Source of the DNA: Lachnocurva sp045579705
Lineage (GTDB): Bacteria; Bacillota; Clostridia; Lachnospirales; Lachnospiraceae
Direction: 5' to 3'
Length of the DNA stretch: 64,000 nucleotides
NCBI GenBank assembly: GCA_045579705.1
Contig: JAZNMP010000003.1
Location: 1 to 64,000, forward strand
In this document: positions 34,187 through 42,190 of the stretch, piece by piece
How positions within the stretch are numbered: the first letter of the stretch is position 1
How the letters are laid out: every line of letters starts with the position of its first letter
Notes under the pieces: model-generated
Database searches by the model: none
What the model saw: only the letters and a program-made list of their open reading frames with translations
Told to the model about the DNA's origin: nothing
Translations under genes and position numbers: made by a program

Positions 34187-34633
34187 CTATTTTTTGTGCA
34201 TCAGATTCTGCCTTTTCCCATTTTTCTTTGTATTTTCTTTGTACTCATTAGCAATAAAAAATCTTTTAAGTTCAGCTGGAGAGACTTCTCTATCTTCATC
34301 AGCAGTTCTTAAGTAATATCGTCCACTGACAGAATAAGGCACCTCATTACCTTCAAATTCCACCTTGATAACATGTCTGTCATCCATTATCTCTTCCGTA
34401 ATAACCGGATAAATTTGCGGGCGTATGGATTCATATACTGCTCTTGAGACATCTCTCAACGAAGATTCTGAAACATCTTGTCCTGTAGCATCTCCGTTTG
34501 GCTTTACACCAAAATATAGCGTACCAACTTTATGTTTATTCAAAATAGAAGAAATCGAAACCATTCCTTCTTTTAATTCTCCTGTTGTCTTTTTGAACTC
34601 TATCGTCTCTGTCTCTTTACCTAAATTTTGCAT
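34187..34633 (-). CDS. AlbA_2 domain part of the frameshifted regulator
   Basis: 148 codons. The first 130 are a complete AlbA_2 domain (ETETIEFKKTTGELKEGMVS, YFGVKPNGDATG, VPYSVSGRYYLRTADEDREVS). After the shift point the product ends in NGKRQNLMHKK. Directly behind the domain the normal frame continues in the next gene. It starts with GGAGGAG before the ATG, and its promoter (GCGACA, 17 bases, TACAAT) is embedded in the 25-bp repeats. Either a single-base deletion has broken the gene or two separate domains are made. Confidence 0.82.
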   Translation of the reverse strand: MQNLGKETETIEFKKTTGELKEGMVSISSILNKHKVGTLYFGVKPNGDATGQDVSESSLRDVSRAVYESIRPQIYPVITEEIMDDRHVIKVEFEGNEVPYSVSGRYYLRTADEDREVSPAELKRFFIANEYKENTKKNGKRQNLMHKK

Positions 34634-34668
34634 ATTCTCCTCCTATCGAACTGCAAAAATTGTATCAT

Positions 34669-34743
34669 ATGTCACTGTAAATGTCGCTCAAAAATGTCAC
34701 TGTAAATGTCACTCAAAAATGTCACTGTAAATGTCACTCAAAA
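34669..34743. repeat. Three tandem 25-bp repeats over the regulator promoter
   Basis: Unit GTCACTGTAAATGTCACTC plus AAAAAT starts at 34671, 34696 and 34721, an exact 25-base period. Each unit carries two ATGTCACT-type half sites (one copy has ATGTCGCT). The -35 of the regulator's promoter is inside the first copy. The period and position suit a multi-site operator. Confidence 0.85.
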
Positions 34744-34809
34744 TTATAAAAAGCCTGCATTGAGCATCAATTCACACGTACAGACTTTAAACTTCCTAAA
34801 ATATAACAA

Positions 34810-34835
34810 CGGGCTGCGTCAGAAGATGCAGCCCG
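34810..34835. terminator. Hairpin, probable terminator
   Basis: CGGGCTGC and GCAGCCCG pair perfectly around a 10-base loop in a region without a gene. The T-run is weak on both strands. Confidence 0.5.
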
Positions 34836-35024
34836 TAATATTCCTTCTTTGCCGGTAGGATTCCCGTCTTTTATAGTTCCCATTTATTCTATATGGTAGG
34901 GTTTCCATCTGATAAAGTTCCCATTTCGCTTGGCAAGGAAACCAATCACATCCCTTTAGATGTACCTAAATCATAAACCGTATAGACCCTAATCTCAAGC
35001 CATTTGTGGCATTTCGTCGTCCTT

Positions 35025-35163
35025 TTACTGATTCCACTTATGCTCATCTACCCTCACGGCACTTACTGCAAATCTTACATCAGAATCATATGAACAGGTA
35101 GACAGTGTCACGATGTGTGTCTCATCATCAACATCTATATCTGCATCTACATAGCTTCCTTGG
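35025..35163 (-). pseudogene. C-terminal fragment of a class B-type sortase
   Basis: Reading the minus strand gives QGSYVDADIDVDD, ETHIVTLSTCSYDSDVRFAV and SAVRVDEHKWNQ-stop. TLSTC is the sortase active-site motif and the conserved Arg follows in DVRFAVSAVR. Only the last 45 residues remain; upstream sequence is unrelated. The rest of the interval 34836-35024 and 35164-35210 shows no gene. Confidence 0.72.
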
Positions 35164-35210
35164 CATATAGTATTATTAACAAATCTATATTTTAATCATT
35201 TACTATAGCC

Positions 35211-35240
35211 TAACCACATTGGTTAAGATGTGGTTAGGTT
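35211..35240. repeat. TGGTTA-type inverted repeat downstream of the regulator
   Basis: TAACCACAT and ATGTGGTTA are perfect 9-bp arms around TGGTTAAG. It lies directly after the AlbA_2 gene that ends at 35247. A related sequence, with TGACCATT/AATGGTCA arms and GGTTAGGA between, is inside that gene's linker at 35438-35476. Confidence 0.75.
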
Positions 35241-35246
35241 ATTTTC

Positions 35247-36617
35247 TCACGAGAAATATTTCTGATTTTTACTTGATGGCTTTTCCGGTATAGTCATCTT
35301 TAATACACCATTTTTCAGCATAGGTGTTAAATACTTTCTTCTAAAACTTGTCCTGCTATCAAAATAAAATTCATCCATTATTTCTTGGACAGATTTCGGT
35401 TCTTTACAAAAATCAATGATTTGCTTGTTCAAATCCTGACCATTTTGGTTAGGATAATGGTCAGGATGCTGACCATCATTCCACAACAACCCCAAATACT
35501 TATCACAAGCCTTACACAGAACCATAATTCCAGCTTCATTAATCTCGTATTCCGGCAATGGTCCATCATACAACGCACAAGCTTCCCTAATCTTCTCAAA
35601 TCCTCTTCCCCAAGCTTCAATCATACCGCTTTTGAAAAAGACATTTGCCAATTTCGGATTAAAAGGCTTTGATGAATGTTTCATAAACAATTTGTCCGTA
35701 GAATCCAGATTTGGAGGCATCTCACCATCGTTCCAAATATAAATCTTATCCTCATAAACACTAATCTGGATTGGATTATAGCTGCTGTAATCCTTATGAA
35801 CAATGGCATTCAATAAAATCTCACGGAATGCGTCCTTGTGGAACATAAATTGCTCAATTCTCTGGACTCCCTCATAATCAATCAAGGCCTTCATATATTT
35901 TGTATAAACTAAATCAACAGTTTTATCTACCTGCTCTATCAAAGGCCCGTGCACCTCATCCTGATACACCAAATCCGAATCTGATTTTCCAAAATAGCCG
36001 ATTTTGATATAAGAGCCTGTTACCCACTTCTCTGGATCGTTATAAAACGCAAGCATTGCTGCTCTTATCAAATGTCCATCTTCATCAATTAGGTGCAGGT
36101 TATCCATCAAGATAGCATCTTCCACACTGACTTCTTCCTTTGTAAGCCTTCCACTTTTCACTGCCTTATCTTTAAATAACTGTATTGCATTCTGCTTTAA
36201 GTCAGATACTGACAGTTTTGGCAGAGGCACACCATCCCATGTTCTTCCCTGCGTTTTTAACAAAGCTCTTTCCAATTCCTTTCCAGTGATCTCACGCATG
36301 GTACTTCCGGAACGATAATAATATTTTCCACGAAAGCTTATTAAAGATGGGTATTTATCAACAATTATCTGCAGATACTCAAGTTCGCCTTTATATAACA
36401 AGTTCACATCTGCAATGATTCCCATTGTATCTGTAATCTTATTAGGAATTCGTTCTAATAAATCTCGCGCATTATCAATACCTACAACATTACCATCGTC
36501 ATCCGTACCTATATATATTGTTCCACCGTAGGCATTGGCATATCCACAAATCCATTTTAAATACTCATCCTGCCATGATTCCTTCCACTCTATGGATTGA
36601 TGTTCTTTTTCCTTCAT
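35247..36617 (-). CDS. AlbA_2/GHKL ATP-binding transcriptional regulator, intact
   Basis: 456 residues in one frame. AlbA_2 domain 1-120 (QSIEWKESWQDEYLKWICGYANAYGGTIYIG; key part YANAYGGTIYIGTDDDG), central region, ATPase-like domain with FREILLNAIVHKDYSSYNP and IEAWGRGFEKIREAC near 260-350. After the linker GQHPDHYPNQNGQD comes a C-terminal winged helix (SVQEIMDEFYFDSRTSFRRKYL). This is the only unbroken member of four in the array. The linker is encoded by TGGTCA/TGACCA repeats like the inverted repeat downstream. DNA binding by the C-terminal helix is inferred. Confidence 0.88.
   Translation of the reverse strand: MKEKEHQSIEWKESWQDEYLKWICGYANAYGGTIYIGTDDDGNVVGIDNARDLLERIPNKITDTMGIIADVNLLYKGELEYLQIIVDKYPSLISFRGKYYYRSGSTMREITGKELERALLKTQGRTWDGVPLPKLSVSDLKQNAIQLFKDKAVKSGRLTKEEVSVEDAILMDNLHLIDEDGHLIRAAMLAFYNDPEKWVTGSYIKIGYFGKSDSDLVYQDEVHGPLIEQVDKTVDLVYTKYMKALIDYEGVQRIEQFMFHKDAFREILLNAIVHKDYSSYNPIQISVYEDKIYIWNDGEMPPNLDSTDKLFMKHSSKPFNPKLANVFFKSGMIEAWGRGFEKIREACALYDGPLPEYEINEAGIMVLCKACDKYLGLLWNDGQHPDHYPNQNGQDLNKQIIDFCKEPKSVQEIMDEFYFDSRTSFRRKYLTPMLKNGVLKMTIPEKPSSKNQKYFS
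35438..35476 (-). repeat. Linker-encoded TGGTCA/TGACCA repeats
   Basis: TGACCATT (35438-35445) and AATGGTCA pair around TTGGTTAGGAT, and a further TGACCAT follows by 35476. This resembles the intergenic element at 35211-35240 and encodes the linker DHYPNQNGQD. Confidence 0.7.
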
Positions 36618-36668
36618 ATATCCACCAACTTTCTTTATTTCTAAAGTATTTTACCGGTTATCATTATC

Positions 36669-37045
36669 TTAAGCTTTTATTGAGACTTTGACTAATTCAT
36701 TTTGTTCTTCAAACCAAACAAATATTTTTACGGCTATAACAACCGCCACAATACTACATATACCAATAGCTACTTAGATTTTATGTGCCATAACAAATTT
36801 ACCAGTCCAAATCACTCCATATGTAATAGCCCACATAACGATAAAATAAATAGTTCGAATAATCCAATGAAACAATGATCCTACTGTTCTCCCTGAAATA
36901 AAATCCCCATAATATAAACTTCCAACTTTATCATACGCAATCAAATATGCAATATATCCGATTACTCCTAATATAATCCATTCATAATACCAATCAATCG
37001 GTAATCTCAATGGTTCTGTAGCTAAATCAAAAAAAACTCAAACAT
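36669..37045 (-). pseudogene. Broken small membrane protein gene
   Basis: The open part, 36774-37010, encodes 78 residues with two membrane helices (DWYYEWIILGVIGYIAYLIA and FHWIIRTIYFIVMWAITYGV). The frame continues past TAA at 36774 as VAIGICSIVAVVIAVKIFVW and ends at 36669. Upstream the natural start ATG at 37045 (MFEFF) is out of frame by the 8-T run that follows it, so only a TTG start remains. One frameshift and one nonsense change therefore inactivate or shorten the gene. Confidence 0.6.
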
Positions 37046-37290
37046 TTAACGCCTTTCTTTGTCCACTTCAGTAAAGAAGACTTCCAATGTATCTACAAAC
37101 ATATTTGCGTCAAATAATTCTTTCGCCTGCTTTTCAAGACTTTCCAATAATTTCTAGCACTATCAAAATCCAACTGCGCTGCCAATGCTCCAACTACATC
37201 CACAATAGAAAATTACCATTCCTCATCTTCCTCTACCCACGCTGTCCATATTGATTGATTTTCAAACAAATTAACTTTATCATTTGCCAT
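37046..37290 (-). pseudogene. Chimeric Bro-N fragment with premature stop
   Basis: It starts at an ATG with GGAGGAA: ANDKVNLFENQSIWTAWVEEDEEW, then TAA where FSIVDVVGAL continues in frame, as in Bro-N/DinD proteins, to NYWKVLK. The next readable frame, EKQAKELFDANMFVDTLEVF to KERR-stop, belongs to another, unnamed protein. The piece is a fusion of two truncated genes, neither functional. Confidence 0.65.
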
Positions 37291-37324
37291 CTTTATTTCC
37301 TCCAGCTTATACTATTGTCCATTT

Positions 37325-37657
37325 CTATTGTTTCAACGCTTCAATATACCCCAGCAATCTTTCTTTTTGCGATTTCTTAAGACTTTCCATTTCAATCAAA
37401 AGATCATACTCCTTTGTGTCTTTTGTAACCACTCGATAATCCAACTCCTCTACAGATTTAACCGTATCCTGCAACAATTCATATGGAGTCACTTTTAACA
37501 CATTGCAAATAATCATTATTTTATCTGCAGACGGGTTCGTTTTCTTTCGTTTCCAATCACTAATAGTACTCTGTGGTATTCCTGTAGCTTTCGAAAAGTC
37601 CATCTGAGTAATTTCACGTTCTTCCATCAATTTAAAAATACGTTCACTAATTGTCAT
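37325..37657 (-). CDS. XRE-family transcriptional regulator
   Basis: 110 residues. Cro/C1-type helix-turn-helix in the first 60 residues (ITQMDFSKATGIPQSTISDWKR; key part GIPQSTISDWK) and a short helical C-terminus. Overlaps the preceding gene by 11 bases, so both are in one unit behind a clear promoter. It probably regulates that unit. Confidence 0.9.
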   Translation of the reverse strand: MTISERIFKLMEEREITQMDFSKATGIPQSTISDWKRKKTNPSADKIMIICNVLKVTPYELLQDTVKSVEELDYRVVTKDTKEYDLLIEMESLKKSQKERLLGYIEALKQ

Positions 37658-38090
37658 TTTCCGTTTCCTTTTCCTTTACACTTTCTTCTATCCATATCTT
37701 AAACTCCTCTGGACAAGCAGCTATCCACTCAAAGAAATAAGAGGTGAGTTTCTCAAGTGTAATCCCAAAATCTTTCAATGTATTTCGATTTAAGAAGCCG
37801 TAAACTTCGCTTTCCATAGAAAATGAATATCCTTCCTCCGTATCTGTTACACTAACTGGGTTTTCATGAAGCCTTTGCAATACTAACGCTCTGATAAAAT
37901 CATCCATTTCTATTGTATTCTCTTTATCTAATTCGACCTTACCGAACAGTTGCTCATACAAATCAAAAGACATAAGGATTCTATCTGTATCAAATATTTT
38001 ACATTTGACAGGATTTCCATAAACCTTATAAAAATCATCTGAATCAAATTTTTCTATCAATTCTCTAGAAGAAATCTCCGGATACAGCAT
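37647..38090 (-). CDS. Hypothetical protein paired with the XRE regulator
   Basis: 147 residues from the ATG at 38090, chosen because AGGAGG is 9 bases upstream; the longer frame starts 11 codons earlier. Acidic, soluble, no signal peptide. Parts such as FDTDRILMSFDLYEQLFGKV give no family. Overlap with the XRE gene suggests a toxin-antitoxin-like or regulator/partner pair, but there is no toxin motif to support this. Confidence 0.65.
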   Translation of the reverse strand: MLYPEISSRELIEKFDSDDFYKVYGNPVKCKIFDTDRILMSFDLYEQLFGKVELDKENTIEMDDFIRALVLQRLHENPVSVTDTEEGYSFSMESEVYGFLNRNTLKDFGITLEKLTSYFFEWIAACPEEFKIWIEESVKEKETENDN

Positions 38091-38159
38091 AACTTTTGCC
38101 CTCCTCTCTCTTCCTTTTTGCATTTAAACGTTCTTTCGTATATCATCCGTATATGCGTT

Positions 38160-38188
38160 ATATTACGTCCATATTCAAGCAATGTCAA
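38160..38188 (-). promoter_or_regulatory. Promoter of the XRE pair
   Basis: TTGACA (38188-38183), 17 bases, TAATAT (38165-38160) on the minus strand. Two ATATACG repeats lie just downstream and could be operator half sites. Confidence 0.7.
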
Positions 38189-38255
38189 GATGCTATGTCA
38201 TCACCATTGTTGCTTTAACCAGACAGTACTGCAACAGTACTTTGAGAAAAAGTAA

Positions 38256-38293
38256 AAGCCGTGAAAACCTTTATTTCAAAGGGCTCACGGCTT
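38256..38293 (-). terminator. Hairpin beside att-like site 5
   Basis: AGCCGTG and CACGGCT with an inner CCTTT/AAAGG pair, T-rich on the minus-strand side (TTTTACTTTTT). It ends the DUF2971 transcript and lies 8 bases from the att-like core. Confidence 0.75.
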
Positions 38294-38300
38294 ATTACGT

Positions 38301-38315
38301 TCTTACTCCATCTCT
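38301..38315. repeat. guaA-end att-like site 5
   Basis: TCTTACTCCATCTCT. The bases after it (AGTAGCATCTATATCTTG) resemble those after site 4 (AGGCATCAATATCTTG), so the two modules share a left end. Confidence 0.65.
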
Positions 38316-38445
38316 ATAGTAGCATCTATATCTTGTGTTCATGTATTCTATAAAGTAATATATATAGTATGGATTTTACGATTATCCCACACATTCCAGT
38401 GTGTTTTGGTGCGTTTTGTTGACGAAATGTTGACATATAATAGTT

Positions 38446-39588
38446 TCAATTCATCATTCGAGCGCAATTCTCACATAACTGTTCACATTCCTTCATTTCA
38501 AAATAATCCGGCGAACGAACAACGCCAACATATGGGATATTTTTCTTTTTACATATTTCAATGATAGTTTTTCTTCTATCTGCCGGCATACGATTTTCCA
38601 AATAAACTTTGGTTATAGGAAAAAATCTCTTGGTAAAACCCTTCTGGTTTTTATCTTGAGGTGGCAACATCAACCGCCACTCATTCTGATATGCCCAATC
38701 AATACTTTTTCTGAGTACTCCATTTATGTACAAATCTCTAATGGCCTGATCATTCCAGTTTTTATCATAGGCATCCATAATTGCTTTTGTTATAGGCCGT
38801 CGACGTTTTGAATATATGACCGGACGGATATTGCTTAACACTTCTACATATTCCTCATCCGGTTGAACAGTGTATTCCAAGCAAAACCCCTTATGCTCAT
38901 TTGCATAGCTTCCTCCCCACATAAGTTGAGACATTGGAGACGTTGTAAAACAGCATACATGAAAAGTATTTTGTAGTTTACTTTTAAAATTGTTATATTC
39001 ATTCTCGATCGCTGTCCTTAATGCAATAGAAATCTCTTTTTTCCCCATTTCTATTGTCCAGCTTAATCTAAAGCTTTCTGCCTGAAGTCTTTCTAATTCT
39101 CCATACCCATCCATAGCGAAAATACCTTCAATATTTCCCCTCTCTTGAATCATAGAATACGCACATTGGACTATAGCATTCCCCAAATCCTGCGCTGAAC
39201 TACCAGTTGTGCCCCCGCATTTACTCCATTGAACCAGTTTCTTCAACCTGTGTATTTCAAATTCATCAAACGAAATACTAATTTCCGAATCAAAAACATC
39301 GTCAAATTTGTCATGGCTATTCAAAAAGACTTCATTTGTTTCCAATGCTATTTCAGAGTAATTCTTAATTTTTACATTACCAAGGTCATCTTTTTCCTTC
39401 TCCTTTTTATCAGGAAAATACTTATAAAATTTCGTCGGTAAACTATATACAGACCTATCAGCAAATTCTTTAAGATCCATTTTCTCGATCTGATCTATTC
39501 GCCATATATTTCCGTTAATTACACAATAGTTTTCCATAAAATCAGCACTTGATTGCTGTAATTGATTTATTGCGTTGTTTATGTCCAT
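38446..39588 (-). CDS. DUF2971-domain protein
   Basis: 380 residues from the ATG at 39588 (GGGGG upstream); the frame continues 26 codons further without a site. The family pattern is FYKYFP near the N-terminus, CCFTTSPMSQLMWGGSYANEHKGFCLEY near residue 235 (key part MWGGSYANEHKGFCLEY) and VIYSKRRRP after it. DUF2971 proteins are common in mobile and defence regions; no biochemical role is established that I can state. It is the last gene of module 5. Confidence 0.8.
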   Translation of the reverse strand: MDINNAINQLQQSSADFMENYCVINGNIWRIDQIEKMDLKEFADRSVYSLPTKFYKYFPDKKEKEKDDLGNVKIKNYSEIALETNEVFLNSHDKFDDVFDSEISISFDEFEIHRLKKLVQWSKCGGTTGSSAQDLGNAIVQCAYSMIQERGNIEGIFAMDGYGELERLQAESFRLSWTIEMGKKEISIALRTAIENEYNNFKSKLQNTFHVCCFTTSPMSQLMWGGSYANEHKGFCLEYTVQPDEEYVEVLSNIRPVIYSKRRRPITKAIMDAYDKNWNDQAIRDLYINGVLRKSIDWAYQNEWRLMLPPQDKNQKGFTKRFFPITKVYLENRMPADRRKTIIEICKKKNIPYVGVVRSPDYFEMKECEQLCENCARMMN

Positions 39589-39645
39589 TGAACCCCCACC
39601 CTCTTTTCTATCTAGCTGAAATAGATTTTCAAGTAAATCTACCTT

Positions 39646-40294
39646 TACTACCCATTCACCTTCCACTGACCTCCAAAGTCAGCACCAAGACGCTCTACTT
39701 CTCCGTTCGCCTTCATTTTCTTAATGTGATACTGTACGCCACTTTCCGATAATATTCGCTTTCCAGTCCATTGCGTCAATAATGTACTGTTCGCAGGCTC
39801 TGGAAAGCCCAATGATTGCTCCCTTGTCCTCACGGCGGATATTCATAAAAGTCGCCTTCACATCTGTTGCAAACTTCGCCATCTGCACATCGTTCATGGT
39901 CGAATTGCAGAACAAAACGGCACCGGCATTCAGCAGATGAATACCGTCCTCTGCCATAAGATCCAGCTTGCCCATAACAACCGCAGGTTCCTCAGAATCA
40001 AAGGTGATCCTGTTTGCTTCCTTTGCCCTACGCAAATATAGCTGCAGGTCTTTTTCGATAATATCCTCCACGGTATATTTCGATTCCCGCAATTCCCATG
40101 GCTTTGCTGCATCACGTTCCTCAAGCATACCATGATAATAATCCTGATCCATCACTGTTATTCTTTACACCAAAATACAACTCTCCGGAGCCATGTTTGT
40201 TCAAAATCGACGCAACAGAAATTACGCCTTCCTTAAGCTCTCCAGTGCTCTTCTTAAACTCTATCTGTTCAGTTTCCTCGCCGATATTGTGCAT
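39646..40294 (-). pseudogene. Wrecked AlbA_2/GHKL regulator
   Basis: Three out-of-frame pieces: an AlbA_2 start from the ATG at 40294 (HNIGEETEQIEFKKSTGELK, LYFGVKN), a middle part (KPWELRESKYTVEDIIEKDL to CEQYIIDAMDW, 39721-40155), and a C-terminal winged helix (SGVQYHIKKMKANGEVERL, ending about 39648). The ATPase core between the last two is deleted. It is the fourth member of this family in the region and clearly dead. Confidence 0.75.
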
Positions 40295-40385
40295 TTGCTC
40301 ACCTCAAAATCAATATTTCCCTTATATTATAGGACAATCAGCAGATTTTAACCATAAAAAACCTGCTAAGAAAAGAGCACAAAAA

Positions 40386-40453
40386 GATCCGCAGACCCAG
40401 TAAAATCAAAGGCTTGCGGATATACTATTTTGTCACTTTGCTACTCCATCTCT
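40386..40453. repeat. Hairpin plus guaA-end att-like site 4
   Basis: ATCCGCA and TGCGGAT form a stem (40387-40421) about 20 bases from the core CTACTCCATCTCT (40441-40453). The hairpin-core order is the same as at the other sites. Confidence 0.65.
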
Positions 40454-40614
40454 AGAAAGGCATCAATATCTTGCGAAATTGATTTTCTTTTGTAGTTATA
40501 TGTTGTTGTGGTTTTACATTTATTCCGTCAGTTCGTTTACTTTTTACGATTTTTTGCAACCAAAGTGCAACCGGAAATATTTATTGAAGTTACCAATTTC
40601 TCATATTCCACATT

Positions 40615-40632
40615 ATATTTTTATCGCTTGTT
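40615..40632. repeat. TTTTATCGCTTGT motif downstream of the regulator
   Basis: TATTTTTATCGCTTGTTT lies at the 3' border of the amber-interrupted regulator gene and shares 16 exact bases (TATTTTTATCGCTTGT) with its linker at 40834-40850. Confidence 0.75.
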
Positions 40633-41624
40633 TATTGCAATCGATATTTTCTGGTCCTATTTGCTCCTTCAGCAATTATAATTCCATCATCTACCATTTT
40701 AGACAAAATTGCCCTTGTTCTCTGTGGGCTAAGGCCTGAAAACTTCGCCATTTCAGCTGTTGTAGACATCCCATGTTGTGACATATATTCTGCAAACATA
40801 GTTCGACTATCGCTTGATTTTATCGTTTGTCGCCTATTTTTATCGCTTGTCGCTTGCTTGTTATCGCTTACTTTTATCGCTTGTTTTTCATCTTCCGGAA
40901 GAGCATGGTACATATTAACTCTAAAGGCATTTTCCATATCGATAAACTCAGCCTCTGGAAGTCCATACTCTTTGGTCTGTGCCAATATCTTTGGAACACC
41001 GCTTCCCCATTGTTCAATGAGATTCATATAAACAAAAGCATTCGCGATACCTTGATTTCTAACCTTTGAAAAACCTTCTTTCATCTTCTCAATCGTAACT
41101 CCCTGCATCAGTCCACCAGGAGACGTGATTTCAAGCCTGTTATCATATATTGCTACCTGTACAAGACCTCCCTGTAGAAAACTGCAGTTAACAACAGCAT
41201 TGATAATAAGCTCTCGTATACTCTCCGGTGGCAGTTCATAAACATCTTGTCTGTGAATACCCTTGATCCTTGCTCCAAGATGAATATTCCGAAGGACAAA
41301 CTGATATGCCTGCTCTACCTGTTCCCAAAGATTACCCTCATACTCTCTTTTATCTACAAAAATTCCACGTGTATTGCCTTTAAATACTGCACACTGAATC
41401 TGAGACATTACGCCATCTAAACCTCTCAGATAATAATATGCATATGTTGGACGAACAACTCCATTTTCTTCCTTAAGAATTCCCCAAGTTATCAGGTTAT
41501 TCTTAGTAGGCGTCTTAACCTTTTCAGCATCTTTCTCATTCAAGCAATTACGCTGTGCCTCTTTTTTCATGTTCTCACAGAAGCTTTTAATATCTGCATC
41601 TGTTACTTCAATGTCTTTATTCAC
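40632..41624 (-). CDS. AlbA_2/GHKL regulator, C-terminal part after an amber codon
   Basis: 330 codons from a GTG at 41624, in frame with the 41655-42068 part. ATPase-like region (PPESIRELIINAVVNCSFL, EQWGSGVPKIL) and a C-terminal winged helix (STTAEMAKFSGLSPQRTRAILSK; key part LSPQRTRAILSK). The linker QAIKVSDNKQATSDKNRRQ is encoded by TATCGCTT repeats. AGGAGG overlaps the stop codon region, so reinitiation is conceivable, though the spacing to GTG is long. Confidence 0.8.
   Translation of the reverse strand: MNKDIEVTDADIKSFCENMKKEAQRNCLNEKDAEKVKTPTKNNLITWGILKEENGVVRPTYAYYYLRGLDGVMSQIQCAVFKGNTRGIFVDKREYEGNLWEQVEQAYQFVLRNIHLGARIKGIHRQDVYELPPESIRELIINAVVNCSFLQGGLVQVAIYDNRLEITSPGGLMQGVTIEKMKEGFSKVRNQGIANAFVYMNLIEQWGSGVPKILAQTKEYGLPEAEFIDMENAFRVNMYHALPEDEKQAIKVSDNKQATSDKNRRQTIKSSDSRTMFAEYMSQHGMSTTAEMAKFSGLSPQRTRAILSKMVDDGIIIAEGANRTRKYRLQ
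40808..40889 (-). repeat. Linker-encoded TATCGCTTG repeats
   Basis: TATCGCTT occurs four times (from 40808, 40837, 40859, 40873 approximately) plus one TATCGTTT variant. It encodes the Lys/Ser/Asp linker with SD-K units, and recurs outside the gene at 40615 and 43591. Confidence 0.8.
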
Positions 41625-41654
41625 AACATTATCAAAGGATCTGTTCTCATCCTC

Positions 41655-42068
41655 CTAGTACATTTCCTGGATAAATGGTCTGTCAGCAAGCCGTGTAGAA
41701 CCAGCTGTACGGATAAAAGTATCCTTATCCATTCCAAGCGATTTAAGATAATAAGGTCTTTGCCTTCCAGCACTAATTTCCACCACAATAACCGTTTTAT
41801 CTCCCACTGCTTGTGGTGCAATATCTGGAATAATCAATGGTTCACAACTGGCACTAATAGCATTAGTGATTTTATCAATCATGGTAAAAACGGCCGTTTT
41901 ATCAACTCCCACAACCTCTCTGTCATCATTGACACCAATTATTAGTCTGCCGCCATCTCCATTAGAAAAGGCAACAATTGTCTTCATATATTTTTTACTG
42001 TCCTCCGGCAGTTTTTCTTTGAACTCCAGGTCTTTTGACTCACCACGGAGGATTTCTTCTATTGTCAT
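41655..42068 (-). CDS. AlbA_2 domain part ending at an in-frame amber codon
   Basis: 137 residues of AlbA_2 domain (ESKDLEFKEKLPEDSKKYMK, NGDGGRLIIGVNDDREVVG, RPYYLKSLGMDKDTFIRTAGSTR). TAG at 41655-41657 follows EMY, and the frame then runs on as EDENRSFDNVVNKDIEV into the next part, exactly as in intact relatives. One point mutation, readthrough or reinitiation are all possible. Confidence 0.82.
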   Translation of the reverse strand: MTIEEILRGESKDLEFKEKLPEDSKKYMKTIVAFSNGDGGRLIIGVNDDREVVGVDKTAVFTMIDKITNAISASCEPLIIPDIAPQAVGDKTVIVVEISAGRQRPYYLKSLGMDKDTFIRTAGSTRLADRPFIQEMY

Positions 42069-42190
42069 ATGTTGTCACCCTTTCTATAACTTCAAATTGT
42101 CTTTATCAAACTCGCTATAAGTGCAAACAGAAATACATTACGTTAAACTCATATATCCCATTTATATCACCCAATGCTTTTCCAGTGATA

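Noticed and set aside
34224..34245. Programmed -1 frameshift in the AlbA_2 gene
   Set aside because: No canonical slippery heptamer and no clear stimulatory structure; a simple deletion explains it. Left open, but not claimed.
34669..34743. Possible CRISPR array
   Set aside because: Units follow each other with an exact 25-base period and no unique spacers, and they overlap a promoter; no cas gene is present.
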